From CBDEFX01 sp965237635 (lineage in GTDB: Bacteria; Chloroflexota; Dehalococcoidia; Lucifugimonadales; CAUZJF01): 64,000 nucleotides of DNA. Below are positions 50,528 through 59,415 of this stretch, piece by piece (within the stretch, counting starts at the first letter, position 1; each line of letters opens with the position of its first letter). The notes beneath the pieces are model-generated. The model was not told where the DNA came from and did no database searches. It was given only the letters and a program-made list of their open reading frames with translations. Location of the stretch: positions 2,294,001 to 2,358,000 of the forward strand of contig CBDEFX010000002.1 in assembly GCA_965237635.1 (NCBI GenBank), given 5' to 3'. The position numbers were made by a program, and so were the translations under genes.

Positions 50528-50926
50528 GTTAACCCACACCTCTCTCGACTTAGAGTCTACGACTGGATCGTGACCGTCTGCTGACGGCGTGAGAGGCAGG
50601 CTGACAGTGGTGCCCCGCGTTTGAAACCGGAGCTGCACCTGCCCCTCAGCCAGCTCGATCCGATCGCCACGTCGCAGCATATGGCCTTCGGAGCCAAGTC
50701 GGTTGCCGTTGACGAAAGTGCCATTCTTACTCTCAAGGTCTCGAATCCGGAACCCCTTCCCCTCCTGAACAATCTGAGCATGCATGCGGGAGATATACGG
50801 ACTGTCCACAAAGATGTCAGACGTTGGCCCGGCCCCGAGAATGGAGACCTGTTGCTCCAGCGGTATTACCTTTGTCCCGAGAATCCCGCTTTCGACGACA
50901 AGCATGGAACGTGGTGTTTCCGGCAT
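50528..50926 (-). pseudogene. FHA-domain protein truncated by IS copy A
   Basis: The first 100 residues form an FHA domain: VSILGAGPTSDIFVDSPYISRMHAQIV and DLESKNGTFVNGNRL give the phosphothreonine-binding Gly, Ser, His and Asn residues. The frame then reads VVDSKSREVWVN and runs into IS copy A. That final motif is how DNA-binding winged-helix (Trans_reg_C) output domains often begin, so the native protein was probably an FHA-winged helix regulator, which is inference. The frame closes at 50492 inside the IS. Confidence 0.75.
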
Positions 50927-51177
50927 CGTTTTCCCGTGGGTGAGGTGGGGCTCAATTGTATAGTCGGATGGGGCGGCGTGGCAAGCGTCCGCTCCGAGGG
51001 TAGTGTTCGCCTTAGAGCCCGTCCACGGACAGCGGCGCCGACCAGCGGCCGGTCGACTTGTCAGGAACTTGTCAGCCTATCGAAGGCATTTCGTCAGGTT
51101 TTCTTGAACCGCGAATCTTAGACTCATTCCAAGACGTGTATATCAATTAGGGAATCAGAGGACCGGGGACAGGAGCA

Positions 51178-51459
51178 ATGATAACTCTCCAGGCGTGTCC
51201 AAGATGTAAAGGAGCGGTTTTAGAGTACCCACATCCGGACGTCGAAAGCGCGCTGTGCATCAACTGCGGCTGGCGTCGGTCTCCGGTGCCTGCGGCGATC
51301 CAGGCTCAAGTCGAGGCCCACCTGGGCAAACCATTCATGGAAGACCGCTATGTCCGCGACAGGATTGGGACCGGAAAGCCACCGCTAAACGGCTGGGATA
51401 GGGTCAAACGACGCCGGGAGCGAGAGAGCCAACGCTCTAGCGCTACTAGCGCCGTATAA
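51178..51459 (+). CDS. Small zinc-ribbon protein
   Basis: 93 residues with two CxxC knuckles, CPRCKGAVLEY near residue 7 and CINCGWRRSP near residue 27, spaced as in zinc ribbons. The C-terminal half is basic (DRVKRRRERESQRSS). An AGGAG site precedes the ATG closely. It diverges from the FHA gene. The function is unknown; nucleic-acid binding is plausible. Confidence 0.6.
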   Translation: MITLQACPRCKGAVLEYPHPDVESALCINCGWRRSPVPAAIQAQVEAHLGKPFMEDRYVRDRIGTGKPPLNGWDRVKRRRERESQRSSATSAV

Positions 51460-51580
51460 GCGATTCAGCGACTCCCTCGACGACGGTATCTCGCTGACCG
51501 AAGGCCCCGCTCCCCGGTAGCGCTGCCGCGACTCTGCCGACCCTCTAGACGAGACCCGCTAACTCCCTCCCATTGTCGGC

Positions 51581-52630
51581 TCAGTAGCCTGGCGCCCTAA
51601 TGCACGCCACCCAATGGTCTTTGCTCACTTCTCGCAGGTCCGGCATGCCCTCTTTGCATTCGTCGATCGCGATAGGACAGCGAGTGTGAAATACGCATCC
51701 GGCCGGCGGTTCCATGGGGCTCGGCACCTCTCCGGTCAGTATGATCCGCTCCCTCTGAGCCTCCACTAACGGGTCCGGGACGGGCACGGCAGACAGCAGG
51801 GCCCTGGTATAGGGATGGAGCGGGTTTTCATACAGTTCGGCCCGATCGGCCACCTCTACGATATGCCCGAGATACATCACGGCTACTCGGTCGCTGATGT
51901 GGCGGACAAGGGATAGGTCGTGGGCGATGAATAGATACGTCAGGCCGAACTGCTCCTGAAGCTCCTCCAGCAGGTTGATCACCTGGGCCTGGATCGACAC
52001 GTCGAGCGCCGACACGGGCTCGTCGCACACGATGAAGCTTGGGTTCACCGCCAGGGCCCGAGCGATGCCTATGCGCTGCCGCTGTCCCCCGCTAAACTCG
52101 TGGGGGTAACGGCCAGCCATATAAGGGTTGAGTCCTACGACCGTGAGCAGCTCGGCGACCCTATCCTCATACTCTGCCTTGCTAGAGGTCAGATCATGCA
52201 CCACCAGCGGCTCCCCTACGATGTCACCGCATGTCATCCTGGGATTCAGCGACCCGTAAGGGTCCTGAAATATGACTTGCATCTGTCGCCGCACGGGCCT
52301 CATCGCTTTGGCACCCAGGCCATTCAACCGCTGACCCTCGAAGAAGACGTCACCTGAGGTGGGCTTGTAGAGCTGCAGGATGCAGCGGCCGATAGTCGTC
52401 TTCCCACTGCCACTCTCACCCACCAGCCCGAGGGTCTCGCCTCTCTTGATGAAAAAGCTGACGTCGTCCACTGCCTTAATGTCAGCTACCTTGCGCTGGA
52501 AAAGGAGCCCCGATGTAACGGGGAAGTACATCTTCAGGTGGTCGACCTGCACAAGCACGTCGTCGCCTCGGCGAGTGCCAACAGAGGACTCGGGCATCAG
52601 GTTCTGATCGTCGGTTGGAGCCTGAACCAC
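51581..52630 (-). CDS. Peptide ABC transporter ATP-binding protein, OppF/DppF type
   Basis: A 349-residue ABC ATPase: Walker A GESGSGKTTIG near residue 74, the OppF-type VIFQDPYGSLNPRMT, signature SGGQRQRIGIARAL, and Walker B FIVCDEPVSALDVSIQAQ. The C-terminal CVFHTRCPIAIDEC contains the cysteine motif of the oligopeptide/dipeptide family, which in OppD-type proteins can hold an Fe-S cluster. It follows the OppD-like gene by 9 bp. No permease or binding-protein gene is in the window. Confidence 0.92.
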   Translation of the reverse strand: MVQAPTDDQNLMPESSVGTRRGDDVLVQVDHLKMYFPVTSGLLFQRKVADIKAVDDVSFFIKRGETLGLVGESGSGKTTIGRCILQLYKPTSGDVFFEGQRLNGLGAKAMRPVRRQMQVIFQDPYGSLNPRMTCGDIVGEPLVVHDLTSSKAEYEDRVAELLTVVGLNPYMAGRYPHEFSGGQRQRIGIARALAVNPSFIVCDEPVSALDVSIQAQVINLLEELQEQFGLTYLFIAHDLSLVRHISDRVAVMYLGHIVEVADRAELYENPLHPYTRALLSAVPVPDPLVEAQRERIILTGEVPSPMEPPAGCVFHTRCPIAIDECKEGMPDLREVSKDHWVACIRAPGY

Positions 52631-52638
52631 GATGTCTC

Positions 52639-53643
52639 CTAGCCGGCTTCTCGCGTAAGGTCCGGCAACTCAGCCGACCTCCAGCAAGCCGAATGGTGCC
52701 CGTCTCCGATGGGCATCAGAGGCGGCGTGTCGCGGGTACACTTCTCTATCGTGTATTTACATCGGGGGGCAAAGCTGCATCCGTCCGGCAGACCAATAAG
52801 GTCTGGCGGTAGGCCTTCTATGGGGTCCAGTTTGGCCCGCGTAGGCTCGTCGAGGCGTGGCACCGACTTCAGCAGCCCCAGTGTATAAGGATGTCTGGGG
52901 TTGTGGTATATCTCCACCGAGGTGCCTGTCTCTATGATCCTTCCGGCGTACATCACCAGCACGCGCGTGGCGTATCGGGCCACGACCCCGAGGTTGTGGG
53001 TGATGATAACAAGCGCCATCCCCAGCTCTTTGGCAAGAGACTGGAGAAGCTCCAGGATCTGGGCCTGGATAGTCACGTCGAGGGCGGTGGTCGGTTCGTC
53101 GGCGATGATGAGCCGTGGATTACAGCTTATGGCCATGGCTATCATCACCCTTTGTCTCATGCCGCCGCTCAGCTGATGGGGGTAGTCTTTGAGGCGGCTC
53201 TGAGAATCGGGAATACCCACCATTGCCAGCAGCTCACCTGCACGCTGGTCGGCCTGAGAGACGCTCATCTTCAGGTGGAGTTGCAGTGTTTCCGTGAGCT
53301 GGCGTCCGATGGTCAGTACTGGATTGAGGGAAGTCATGGGCTCCTGGAAGACCATAGCCACCCGGTTCCCTCGGACCTCCCTCATCTCTGCTTCGCTCAG
53401 TTTGAGGAGGTCCCGTCCGTCGAACACGACTTCCCCGCCGACTATCTTGCCTGGCGGGTCTGCTACGAGACGCATTATGGACAGGGCGCTGACGCTCTTG
53501 CCGCAGCCGCTCTCCCCCACCAGGCCAAGTATCTCCCCCTCCTCGAGATCGTAGCTGATGCCGTCGACGGCCTTGATGACCCCGTCCTGAGTCACGAACT
53601 CGGTTGCCAGGTCCCGGACCTCTAGTAGCTTGGCCAACGGCAC
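52639..53643 (-). CDS. Peptide ABC transporter ATP-binding protein, OppD/DppD type
   Basis: A 334-residue ABC ATPase: Walker A GESGCGKSVSAL, VAMVFQEPMTSLNPVLT, signature SGGMRQRVMIAMAI, and Walker B LIIADEPTTALDVTIQAQ. The C-terminal CSFAPRCKYTIEKC cysteine motif is present. It is the first of the two ATPase genes and forms the heterodimer partner of the OppF-like protein. Peptide or nickel are the usual substrates of such pairs. Confidence 0.92.
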   Translation of the reverse strand: MPLAKLLEVRDLATEFVTQDGVIKAVDGISYDLEEGEILGLVGESGCGKSVSALSIMRLVADPPGKIVGGEVVFDGRDLLKLSEAEMREVRGNRVAMVFQEPMTSLNPVLTIGRQLTETLQLHLKMSVSQADQRAGELLAMVGIPDSQSRLKDYPHQLSGGMRQRVMIAMAISCNPRLIIADEPTTALDVTIQAQILELLQSLAKELGMALVIITHNLGVVARYATRVLVMYAGRIIETGTSVEIYHNPRHPYTLGLLKSVPRLDEPTRAKLDPIEGLPPDLIGLPDGCSFAPRCKYTIEKCTRDTPPLMPIGDGHHSACWRSAELPDLTREAG

Positions 53644-53805
53644 GTCACCTTAGTAGTCACTCAGGCGGGTCTGAAGACGTTGTCGAAAGAGGAGAGAGAC
53701 GAGCATGGCAAATCTAGTTTAACACCAAACCATGCGCTCGGAAGATCCGAGAGGTTAGAGGTCGAAACCGATACGGACGGGCGGCTCCCGCGCCCTCCGC
53801 TATAC

Positions 53806-53833
53806 TTGACACCTCCATTCGCGAGGCTACAAT
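53806..53833 (+). promoter_or_regulatory. Promoter of the ThDP enzyme gene
   Basis: TTGACA at 53806-53811 and TACAAT at 53828-53833 with 16-bp spacing. It rules out the GTG at 53834 as a start and supports ATG 53885. Confidence 0.7.
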
Positions 53834-53884
53834 GTGGCGGAGCCAGACTTTCCCCTTGTTTACCCCATCGCATCGGAGCCGCCA

Positions 53885-55579
53885 ATGTCTTCGTCTGCCC
53901 GGATAACCGGTAGCCATCTGTTAGCTAAAGCCCTCCAAATGGAGGGCGTGAAGAACGTCTTTACGCTAGCGGGAGACCATATTCTGCCCGTTCTAGACGT
54001 CATGAGCGACCAGGGCTTCCGGTTCGTCGATACGCGACATGAGCAGGCCGCTGTCCACATGGCCGACGCTTGGGGCAGGATCACCGGGCAGCCGGGTGTG
54101 GCGATGTACACGACACCCGGATTCGCGAACGCAATTCCGGGGCTGACCAGCGCTCTCCACGCCGAGGGACCCGTGTTGTCGATCAGCGGGTCCGCGTCGT
54201 CGAAGGAGCTTGGGCGAGGGGCTATGCAAGAGATCGATCAGATCGGAATGGCGAGGCCGACCACGAAGGGCGCGTGGCTGGTGACAGACGCCCGGCGGGT
54301 CCCCGACATGGTCGCCCACGCCCTCCGGGTCGCCTTTAGCGGTCGCAGAGGCCCTGTACACCTTACGATCCCCATAGATGTGCAGCAGCAGGAGGTCTCC
54401 GAGGAAGACGTAACCTTCTACGAGCCGCAGGAGTACCGCAACACGGCTGGCGCATCGGCCGCCCCAGACAAGGTCCAGGAAGCCATCGCGTTACTTCGAA
54501 CTGCTAGCAGGCCTCTGGTGATCGCCGGGACCGCGGCAGCATACGGCGAGGCCGATGACGCACTACGGCGGCTCATAGAAACGACCCGGCTGCCGCTGAT
54601 GACAGAGGGCGACGCCCGTGGCCTCGTATCCGACGAGCACCCCTACTGCTTCGGATTCTTCGATACCGCCCTGAACCGGTCAGCACACTTGTTGCCTCAG
54701 GCGGACGTGGTGATGCTGCTGGGCAGGAAGCAGGACTTCATTATTCAGTTCGCCATGCCGCCGGCCATTGCTCCGGGCGCAAAGATGATTCAGGTCGACC
54801 CATCGGCCGCCGAGATCGGACGGAACCGAGGAGTTGCCGTCGGCATGGTGGGCGATATAGCGACCATTGTCGACCAGCTTGCCAACGAGGCGGCCAAGCA
54901 CACATGGGCAGATCTCGAGTGGTTACAACAGCTCCAGGCCGAGCGGGACGCTCAGAGCGCGTCGCTGGACTCTTTGGCAGTTGCCGAGACGCCCATGCAC
55001 GCAATGCACGTGCACAAGACACTACAGCAGTTCCTACGCCCGGACGACTTCCTCGTCTTTGACGGCGGCGATTTCTGCCACTTCGGTCGGGCCTTCTTTC
55101 CTGCGCTCAAACCAAAGCGGTGGTTCTATTTTCCCCCGCTGGGGATGTTGGGAGTTGGGATGCCGACAGCGCTGGCGGCCAAGCTGGCCTACCCCGACGC
55201 GCGCGTGTTCATGCTGACCGGCGACGGAAGCATAGGGTTCAATATTATGGAGTTCGACACCGCCGTCCGCCACGATCTTCCCATCGTCGGCATACTGGGC
55301 CACGACGCCGCATGGGGAATCGACCGTCAGATCCAACTGGCGGCTTACGACAAGCCGGTGGCGACAGACCTGCTGCCAACCCGGTACGATCAGGTAGTAA
55401 GCGGGCTCGGTGGCTATGGCGTACTCGTGGAAAGCCCCGACGAGCTTCCGTCGGCGATCGGCCAGGCCATCGACTCCGGCCGCCCGGCGTTGGTAAACAT
55501 AGCCGTCCAGCGGGCCATCAGTCCGCGGGCGGAGGCTGCGGCCACACGGTTGAAACGTGAGGGAGTCCCTTCGCAATAG
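53885..55579 (+). CDS. Thiamine-diphosphate-dependent enzyme (acetolactate synthase-like)
   Basis: A protein of about 564 residues with three ThDP-enzyme domains. The N-terminal pyrimidine-binding domain has FTLAGDHILPVLD and the catalytic Glu in DTRHEQAAVHMADAWGR; the central domain follows; and the C-terminal PP domain has GDGSIGFNIMEFDTAVRHDL. The ThDP motif normally ends in Asn (often VGNDAAWG); here it is GILGHDAAWG, with His. The reaction (benzoylformate-, oxalyl-CoA- or acetolactate-like) cannot be set. The start at 53885 has GGAG upstream. A diverged copy of its last 20 codons lies 480 bp downstream. Confidence 0.85.
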   Translation: MSSSARITGSHLLAKALQMEGVKNVFTLAGDHILPVLDVMSDQGFRFVDTRHEQAAVHMADAWGRITGQPGVAMYTTPGFANAIPGLTSALHAEGPVLSISGSASSKELGRGAMQEIDQIGMARPTTKGAWLVTDARRVPDMVAHALRVAFSGRRGPVHLTIPIDVQQQEVSEEDVTFYEPQEYRNTAGASAAPDKVQEAIALLRTASRPLVIAGTAAAYGEADDALRRLIETTRLPLMTEGDARGLVSDEHPYCFGFFDTALNRSAHLLPQADVVMLLGRKQDFIIQFAMPPAIAPGAKMIQVDPSAAEIGRNRGVAVGMVGDIATIVDQLANEAAKHTWADLEWLQQLQAERDAQSASLDSLAVAETPMHAMHVHKTLQQFLRPDDFLVFDGGDFCHFGRAFFPALKPKRWFYFPPLGMLGVGMPTALAAKLAYPDARVFMLTGDGSIGFNIMEFDTAVRHDLPIVGILGHDAAWGIDRQIQLAAYDKPVATDLLPTRYDQVVSGLGGYGVLVESPDELPSAIGQAIDSGRPALVNIAVQRAISPRAEAAATRLKREGVPSQ

Positions 55580-55658
55580 GGTTGTTCCTCGCGAAAGCCA
55601 CCGTTGCGCTGCCGCAAGTAACCTGGTGATATTGCGGATGTGCTGGTGGGAGAATGAG

Positions 55659-55991
55659 ATGGTGGCAGTGAAAGAGGCGGACGGGGTCATCAAACGCATC
55701 TTGGAAAAGCTGATCGCCGTCTATCAGCCTCAGAAGGTGATCCTGTTCGGTTCGTATGCCTACGGCACTCCTGGACCTGGCAGCGACATTGATCTGCTTG
55801 TCGTCAAGGATACTTCGGACCGTTTCGTCGACCGTTGTTTTGCGGCGCGGCGTGCGGTTTCAAGTCCTAGTCGTAAGATCGCCTTGGAGATCCTGGTGCT
55901 AACCCCCGAGGAAGTATCGAAACAACTGGCGATCGGTGACCAATTTATAGGGGAGATCATAAACAAGGGTCAGGTCTTGTATGCCGCATGA
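55659..55991 (+). CDS. Minimal nucleotidyltransferase (MNT antitoxin-like)
   Basis: About 110 residues. VILFGSYAYGTPGPGSDIDL is the GSx10DxD nucleotidyltransferase motif (residues 31-50), and the third carboxylate lies in ALEILVLTPEE. The ATG at 55659 has GGGAG upstream. Such MNT proteins pair with HEPN RNases as toxin-antitoxin modules; a broken HEPN start overlaps its end. The module lies between the ThDP-enzyme gene and a copy of that gene's tail. Confidence 0.8.
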   Translation: MVAVKEADGVIKRILEKLIAVYQPQKVILFGSYAYGTPGPGSDIDLLVVKDTSDRFVDRCFAARRAVSSPSRKIALEILVLTPEEVSKQLAIGDQFIGEIINKGQVLYAA

Positions 55992-56061
55992 AGAGTCCTC
56001 AGTCCCTGCTCACTGGCTTCGCATCGCAGAGCGGATCGGCTGCGGATCGGTGAATAGCTAG
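55981..56061 (+). pseudogene. HEPN-domain protein remnant
   Basis: Starts at ATG 55981, overlapping the MNT gene by 11 bp, and encodes MPHEESSVPAHWLRIAER before losing the family pattern and stopping at TAG 56059. The HWLRIAE segment matches the usual beginning of HEPN toxins downstream of MNT genes. The catalytic RxxxxH region is gone. Confidence 0.55.
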
Positions 56062-56127
56062 GCCATCAACCCACGCGCGGCGGCCGCTGTCACCAAGATG
56101 AAGCGCGAATGAGTTCCCTCGCTATAG
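56062..56127 (+). pseudogene. Detached tail copy of the ThDP enzyme
   Basis: 66 bp aligning without gaps to 55514-55579, the end of the ThDP-enzyme gene, with 47 identities. Encodes AINPRAAAAVTKMKRE, then an in-frame stop, then VPSL and stop; the intact gene has AISPRAEAAATRLKRE, then GVPSQ. Clearly homologous, older and decayed. Confidence 0.6.
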
Positions 56128-56194
56128 GGCAGGTAAGCACTCTGACATCACATTGAGTACGCCCTTCATAGTCGCATAAGGTGCACCCCAACCC

Positions 56195-56317
56195 ATGGAG
56201 ATACGTCGTCTTCTGACAATCGAAGAGGAGATACGGGAAGAGGCCGGACGGCAGATGAGCCCACCGCTGCGGAAGGTGGCCGCTGTCGCGGTAATAGCCA
56301 ACCCGTTTGCCGGCCGG
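56195..56317 (+). pseudogene. Amino-acid-synthesis (DUF1185) protein N-terminal fragment
   Basis: Encodes MEIRRLLTIEEEIREEAGRQ, then PPLRKVAAVAVIANPFAGRFV, the start of the DUF1185/AA_synth family. After about 41 codons it joins cinA in another frame. The remaining 140 or so residues of the family are absent. Confidence 0.6.
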
Positions 56318-56660
56318 TTCGTCCGAGTTGCTGCTCGGGCAGATCGTGGACACCAACTCAGCCTGGATGGCAGACCGGCTCACCGGTCTGGGCGTTGACC
56401 TGTTCTACAAGACCACCGTGGGCGATAACCCGCGCCGCATGAAGGATGCAATAGATCGGGCCCTGGAAAGGTCCGATGTGGTCATAACCAGCGGAGGGCT
56501 TGGCCCAACCGAGGATGACCTGACCCGCGAGACCGTGTCCGAGGTCACTAGAAGAGAGCTGGTCCTCCACAACGACCTGCTCGACGAGATAGAGCAGAGG
56601 TTCCGCCGCCGTGGGTTTATCATGACCGCCAACAATGAGCGGCAGGCCTACATACCTAAA
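56318..56660 (+). pseudogene. cinA: cinA 5' part, N-terminus lost and cut by IS copy B
   Basis: Encodes the MoaB/MogA-like domain of CinA: ELLLGQIVDTNSAWMADRL, FYKTTVGDN, TSGGLGPTEDDLTRETVSE. The first 12 or so residues (up to the GTEL motif) are replaced by the DUF1185 fragment. The gene is interrupted at 56660 by IS copy B with target duplication CTAAA; the rest resumes at 58364. CinA proteins act as nicotinamide-nucleotide deamidases or NMN/ADP-ribose pyrophosphatases linked to competence in some bacteria. Confidence 0.75.
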
Positions 56661-58363
56661 CCCGAATCCACCGAAGGACACCGATGGACGGCGTGAGGAC
56701 AGCGGAAGGGGGTGGGTGAGGGAGCTACAGGGGAGATGGCCTGGGGTTGGGGTAGATGGGAGGCTGGCGGACGGTCTTCAGTCGCCGCACAGGGCCCCTA
56801 AGGCCCTATGCAGGAGTTGCGATGCGCGGGAATGGCGAGAGGATACGCAGCAGGGGACTCTCGCGACCGGGGTGGCGCGAGATTGCGGGGACGTTGAGTC
56901 AGTTGCAGGCTGGCCGTCAGGCCGGGAACGGAATGGCTTGCAGCCGGGCCAAGGCGCGACTGAACTGGGTTTCCCAAGGCCAGCGCCGGGGGAGATGCAA
57001 AGTGAGGCGGCGCGCCGAGCGGGTGATCCGTCCCACCAGAGCGAAGACCCGCCGCCTGAGGGTCTTGGTGATCACGGTCCGCTCGCCCAGACCAATCCGC
57101 GCCGTCCAGCGGGCGAGGTTATGCGCCATCACCTGGACCGCCAGCCAGGCGCCGTTGGCGGCGAAGCGCGCCGACGGCATGTGGTTCAGCCCGACGCCGT
57201 ACTTGAGGTCGCGTATGGCGTTTTCGACCTCGGCGTGGCGGCGATGATCGGCCTCCAGTTCCAGCGTCTCCCCATCGCGGTCGGTGATGAAGGCGTGATA
57301 GCTGTATCTGGCGAAGAGGGCGAGCTGGGAACCGGGCGTCGGCTTCACCCGCCGGACAATGAGCCGCACCGGCGCGGCGTCCGGCTTGGTCTGGAACGGG
57401 GTGTAAGTCGTCTCGGCAACATCGGCGGCGCCGTCCATCCAGTAGGGAATGGGAGTCCAGTCCTCCTCTGGTATCGCCTCGATCAGGTCCCGCAGGCTGG
57501 CGTGCTGGCGGATGGTGATAGAGAAGCGGACATCCATTTCCCGGCAGGCGGCAACGACAGTGTGGGCGTAGAAGCCGCTGTCGGCCCGCACCGTGAGTTG
57601 TCCCCTGGCCCCGCCGTAGCGCACCCGCCCCACCGTCTCACGCAAGAAGTGGGCGGCGCCACGGGCGGTGTTGGCCCGGCCCTCGCGCAGCCGGGACATC
57701 AGCACCTCGCCGGTGCCGGCGGCAATGGCCAGCAGCGGGTGATAGCCGCGGGCGCCGGTATAGCCGTGGTGGCGCGCTCCCTCCTTGGCCAGTCCATAGG
57801 TCTCGCAGATGGTCGAGTCCAGGTCGATGGTCAGGGGCGAGTCGCCGGGTCCGGCCCCAGCGGCCCAGGCCCGGGCCAACAACTGGCGGCTCACGCGGTC
57901 GAGTTGACGGACATGCCCCCACCGGAAGCTGCGCAGGAAGGTCCCCAGGGTGGATGGCGCCTTGACCACGCAGCCTAGAACACCGACCGTCCCACCAGCG
58001 CGCAGCGCATCGGCGTCGTCGATGCAGTCGCCGCCTGCCAGCGCGGAAGCGACCAGCGTCAGCATCTTGTCCCCAGTGTTCGCCCGTCCCGGCGCGCCGC
58101 CCAGGTCAAGGTGATGGTCGACGAGTTCTCGCAGGCCCAGGTGCCGGGCTAGGGTGGCCGGCAGGAGCAGGCCGGCATTGGCCACCAGGCGATGGTCGTC
58201 AAAGAGGATGCGGATACGGTCGGGTTTGTTCTGTGGCAGCATCTATTGGGTGCTCCTTGTTTCCGGGCGGGTTTCTGTTCCAAAACCATTATCCCAGATT
58301 TAGAGGAGCACCCGCTGGCTTCTTCAAGGGCTGTCCCCAAGGCCGTCCTTCGGTGGATTCGGG
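56661..58363 (-). mobile_element. IS1380-family element, copy B, inserted in cinA
   Basis: A 1703-bp element with terminal inverted repeats beginning CCCGAATCCACCGAAGGA and perfect 5-bp target duplications CTAAA at 56656-56660 and 58364-58368. Removing it and one duplication restores cinA codons reading YIPKGSTPIHNPNGT. It is in the opposite orientation to copy A. Confidence 0.93.
56917..58242 (-). CDS. IS1380-family transposase, copy B
   Basis: A 441-residue DDE transposase similar to copy A but with many substitutions. The same catalytic regions are present: LTIDLDSTICETYG, LTVRADSGFYAH and LEADHRRHAEVENAIRDL. It is full length and apparently intact, so it could be active and could also mobilise copy A, since the terminal repeats agree. 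Confidence 0.9.
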   Translation of the reverse strand: MLPQNKPDRIRILFDDHRLVANAGLLLPATLARHLGLRELVDHHLDLGGAPGRANTGDKMLTLVASALAGGDCIDDADALRAGGTVGVLGCVVKAPSTLGTFLRSFRWGHVRQLDRVSRQLLARAWAAGAGPGDSPLTIDLDSTICETYGLAKEGARHHGYTGARGYHPLLAIAAGTGEVLMSRLREGRANTARGAAHFLRETVGRVRYGGARGQLTVRADSGFYAHTVVAACREMDVRFSITIRQHASLRDLIEAIPEEDWTPIPYWMDGAADVAETTYTPFQTKPDAAPVRLIVRRVKPTPGSQLALFARYSYHAFITDRDGETLELEADHRRHAEVENAIRDLKYGVGLNHMPSARFAANGAWLAVQVMAHNLARWTARIGLGERTVITKTLRRRVFALVGRITRSARRLTLHLPRRWPWETQFSRALARLQAIPFPA

Positions 58364-59248
58364 CTAAAGGGTCCACTCCCATCCACAATCCCAACGGGAC
58401 CGCGCCGGCGTTCGTGGTCGAGGACCCAAGGGGTATCGTCTTCGCGCTGCCCGGCGTGCCCTTCGAAATGAAATGGCTCTTCGACAACGAGGTTGCCCCG
58501 TATCTGAGAAAACGATTCGAGCTGTCCGAGGTCATCACCTACAAAGTGCTAAAGGTCGCGGACATGGGGGAAAGCGCCGTAGACGAGCTCATCGGCCACC
58601 TCATCGCGGGCTCCGGTAACCCGACCGTTGGTGTGTTGGCTCACCCGGGCCAGGTAGACGTCCGGTATAGCCGCCAAGGCCCAGGGCGGCGACGAGGCGA
58701 CGAAGCTGATCGCTCCTGTTGAGGCGGAGGTCCGCAGCCTACTGGGACAAAGCGTATTCGCAGTGGACGACGAGTCGATGGAAGACGTCGTAGGCAAGCT
58801 GTTACGCAAGAAGAACGACACTATCGCCATCTACGAGGACCTCACAGGAGGCCTCGTGGGGGAGCGCTTGCAGCAAGCCAGCCCTGACCACTTTCTGGAA
58901 GGGATCATCGGCAACACCCCGGCATCGGAACGCCGATTGCTCGACTATTCTAGGCGATCCGATAGTCTGGACAGGCTGTCAACAGACCCGGCAGTCCTGG
59001 CGAACGAGCTCGCTCGCGCCGTCAGGGGTCAAGCAGAGGCCGACCTTGGACTGGCGGTCCACGGCGTGCGAGACCCCGGTGACGACGCCGAAAACCTGGC
59101 CAGGGGGCAGACCTTTATCTCTATAACCGATGGGGAGAGCTTCAAGAGCCGCACCTACAACATGGCCGGCAGGGGCCGACCGGACCGGACGCGAATGAGT
59201 ATGAACGCCATGGACCTGGTGCGCTCGGCCCTCCTGGTAGGCATCTAG
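58364..59248 (+). pseudogene. cinA: cinA 3' part, with frameshift
   Basis: Continues cinA after the IS: FVVEDPRGIVFALPGVPFEM and SAVDELIGHLIAGSGNPTVGV, then VLAHPGQVDV. Near 58668 the frame shifts; the family continues in another frame, with IAAKAQGGDEATKLIAPVEAEVR by hand translation, then YEDLTGGLVGERLQQAS and the C-terminal FISITDGESFKSRTYNMAG. So cinA carries three lesions: a lost N-terminus, an IS and a frameshift. Confidence 0.75.
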
Positions 59249-59254
59249 GCCGCG

Positions 59255-59290
59255 AAAAGACAGGGCCCCGATGCGAACATCGGGGCCCTG
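59255..59290 (-). terminator. Intrinsic terminator of the minus-strand small transcript
   Basis: A perfect 13-bp stem (CAGGGCCCCGATG at 59261-59273 with its complement at 59278-59290) and a 4-base loop. On the minus strand TCTTTTC follows. On the plus strand no T-run follows, so it mainly serves the minus strand; cinA ends 12 bp away. Confidence 0.75.
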
Positions 59291-59409
59291 TGAGAGAGGT
59301 GTCCCAGAGAACACCTACCTGGAACACCTCCTACTACTACTGTCCAACGCAGCACCTCCTTTCTGAAGACCCTCCCCTAGACTATCATCCACCACCGCCT
59401 GGGTCCCTG
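59255..59409 (-). ncRNA. Candidate small RNA or leader with full Shine-Dalgarno and tiny ORFs
   Basis: From the promoter at 59416-59443 a transcript of about 155 nt is expected, ending at the terminator. It carries AGAAAGGAGGTG (59353-59364), the full complement of the usual 16S rRNA 3' end. Five bases later TTG 59347 opens a ten-codon ORF, MDSSSRRCSR, ending at 59315. An overlapping GTG frame of 36 codons (starting VLRWTVVVGG) is also open to 59246. No gene follows on this strand. It could be a microprotein mRNA, an orphan attenuator or a ribosome-binding RNA. Confidence 0.5.
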
Positions 59410-59415
59410 CTCTCT

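Noticed and set aside
56635..57978. 447-codon plus-strand frame
   Set aside because: It is antisense to IS1380 transposase copy B and starts in cinA; a similar antisense frame is seen in copy A.
48810..58363. Inversion of the 50.5-56.7 kb segment between the two inverted IS copies
   Set aside because: Copy B has perfect target duplications and both cinA halves in place, so it has not recombined with copy A.
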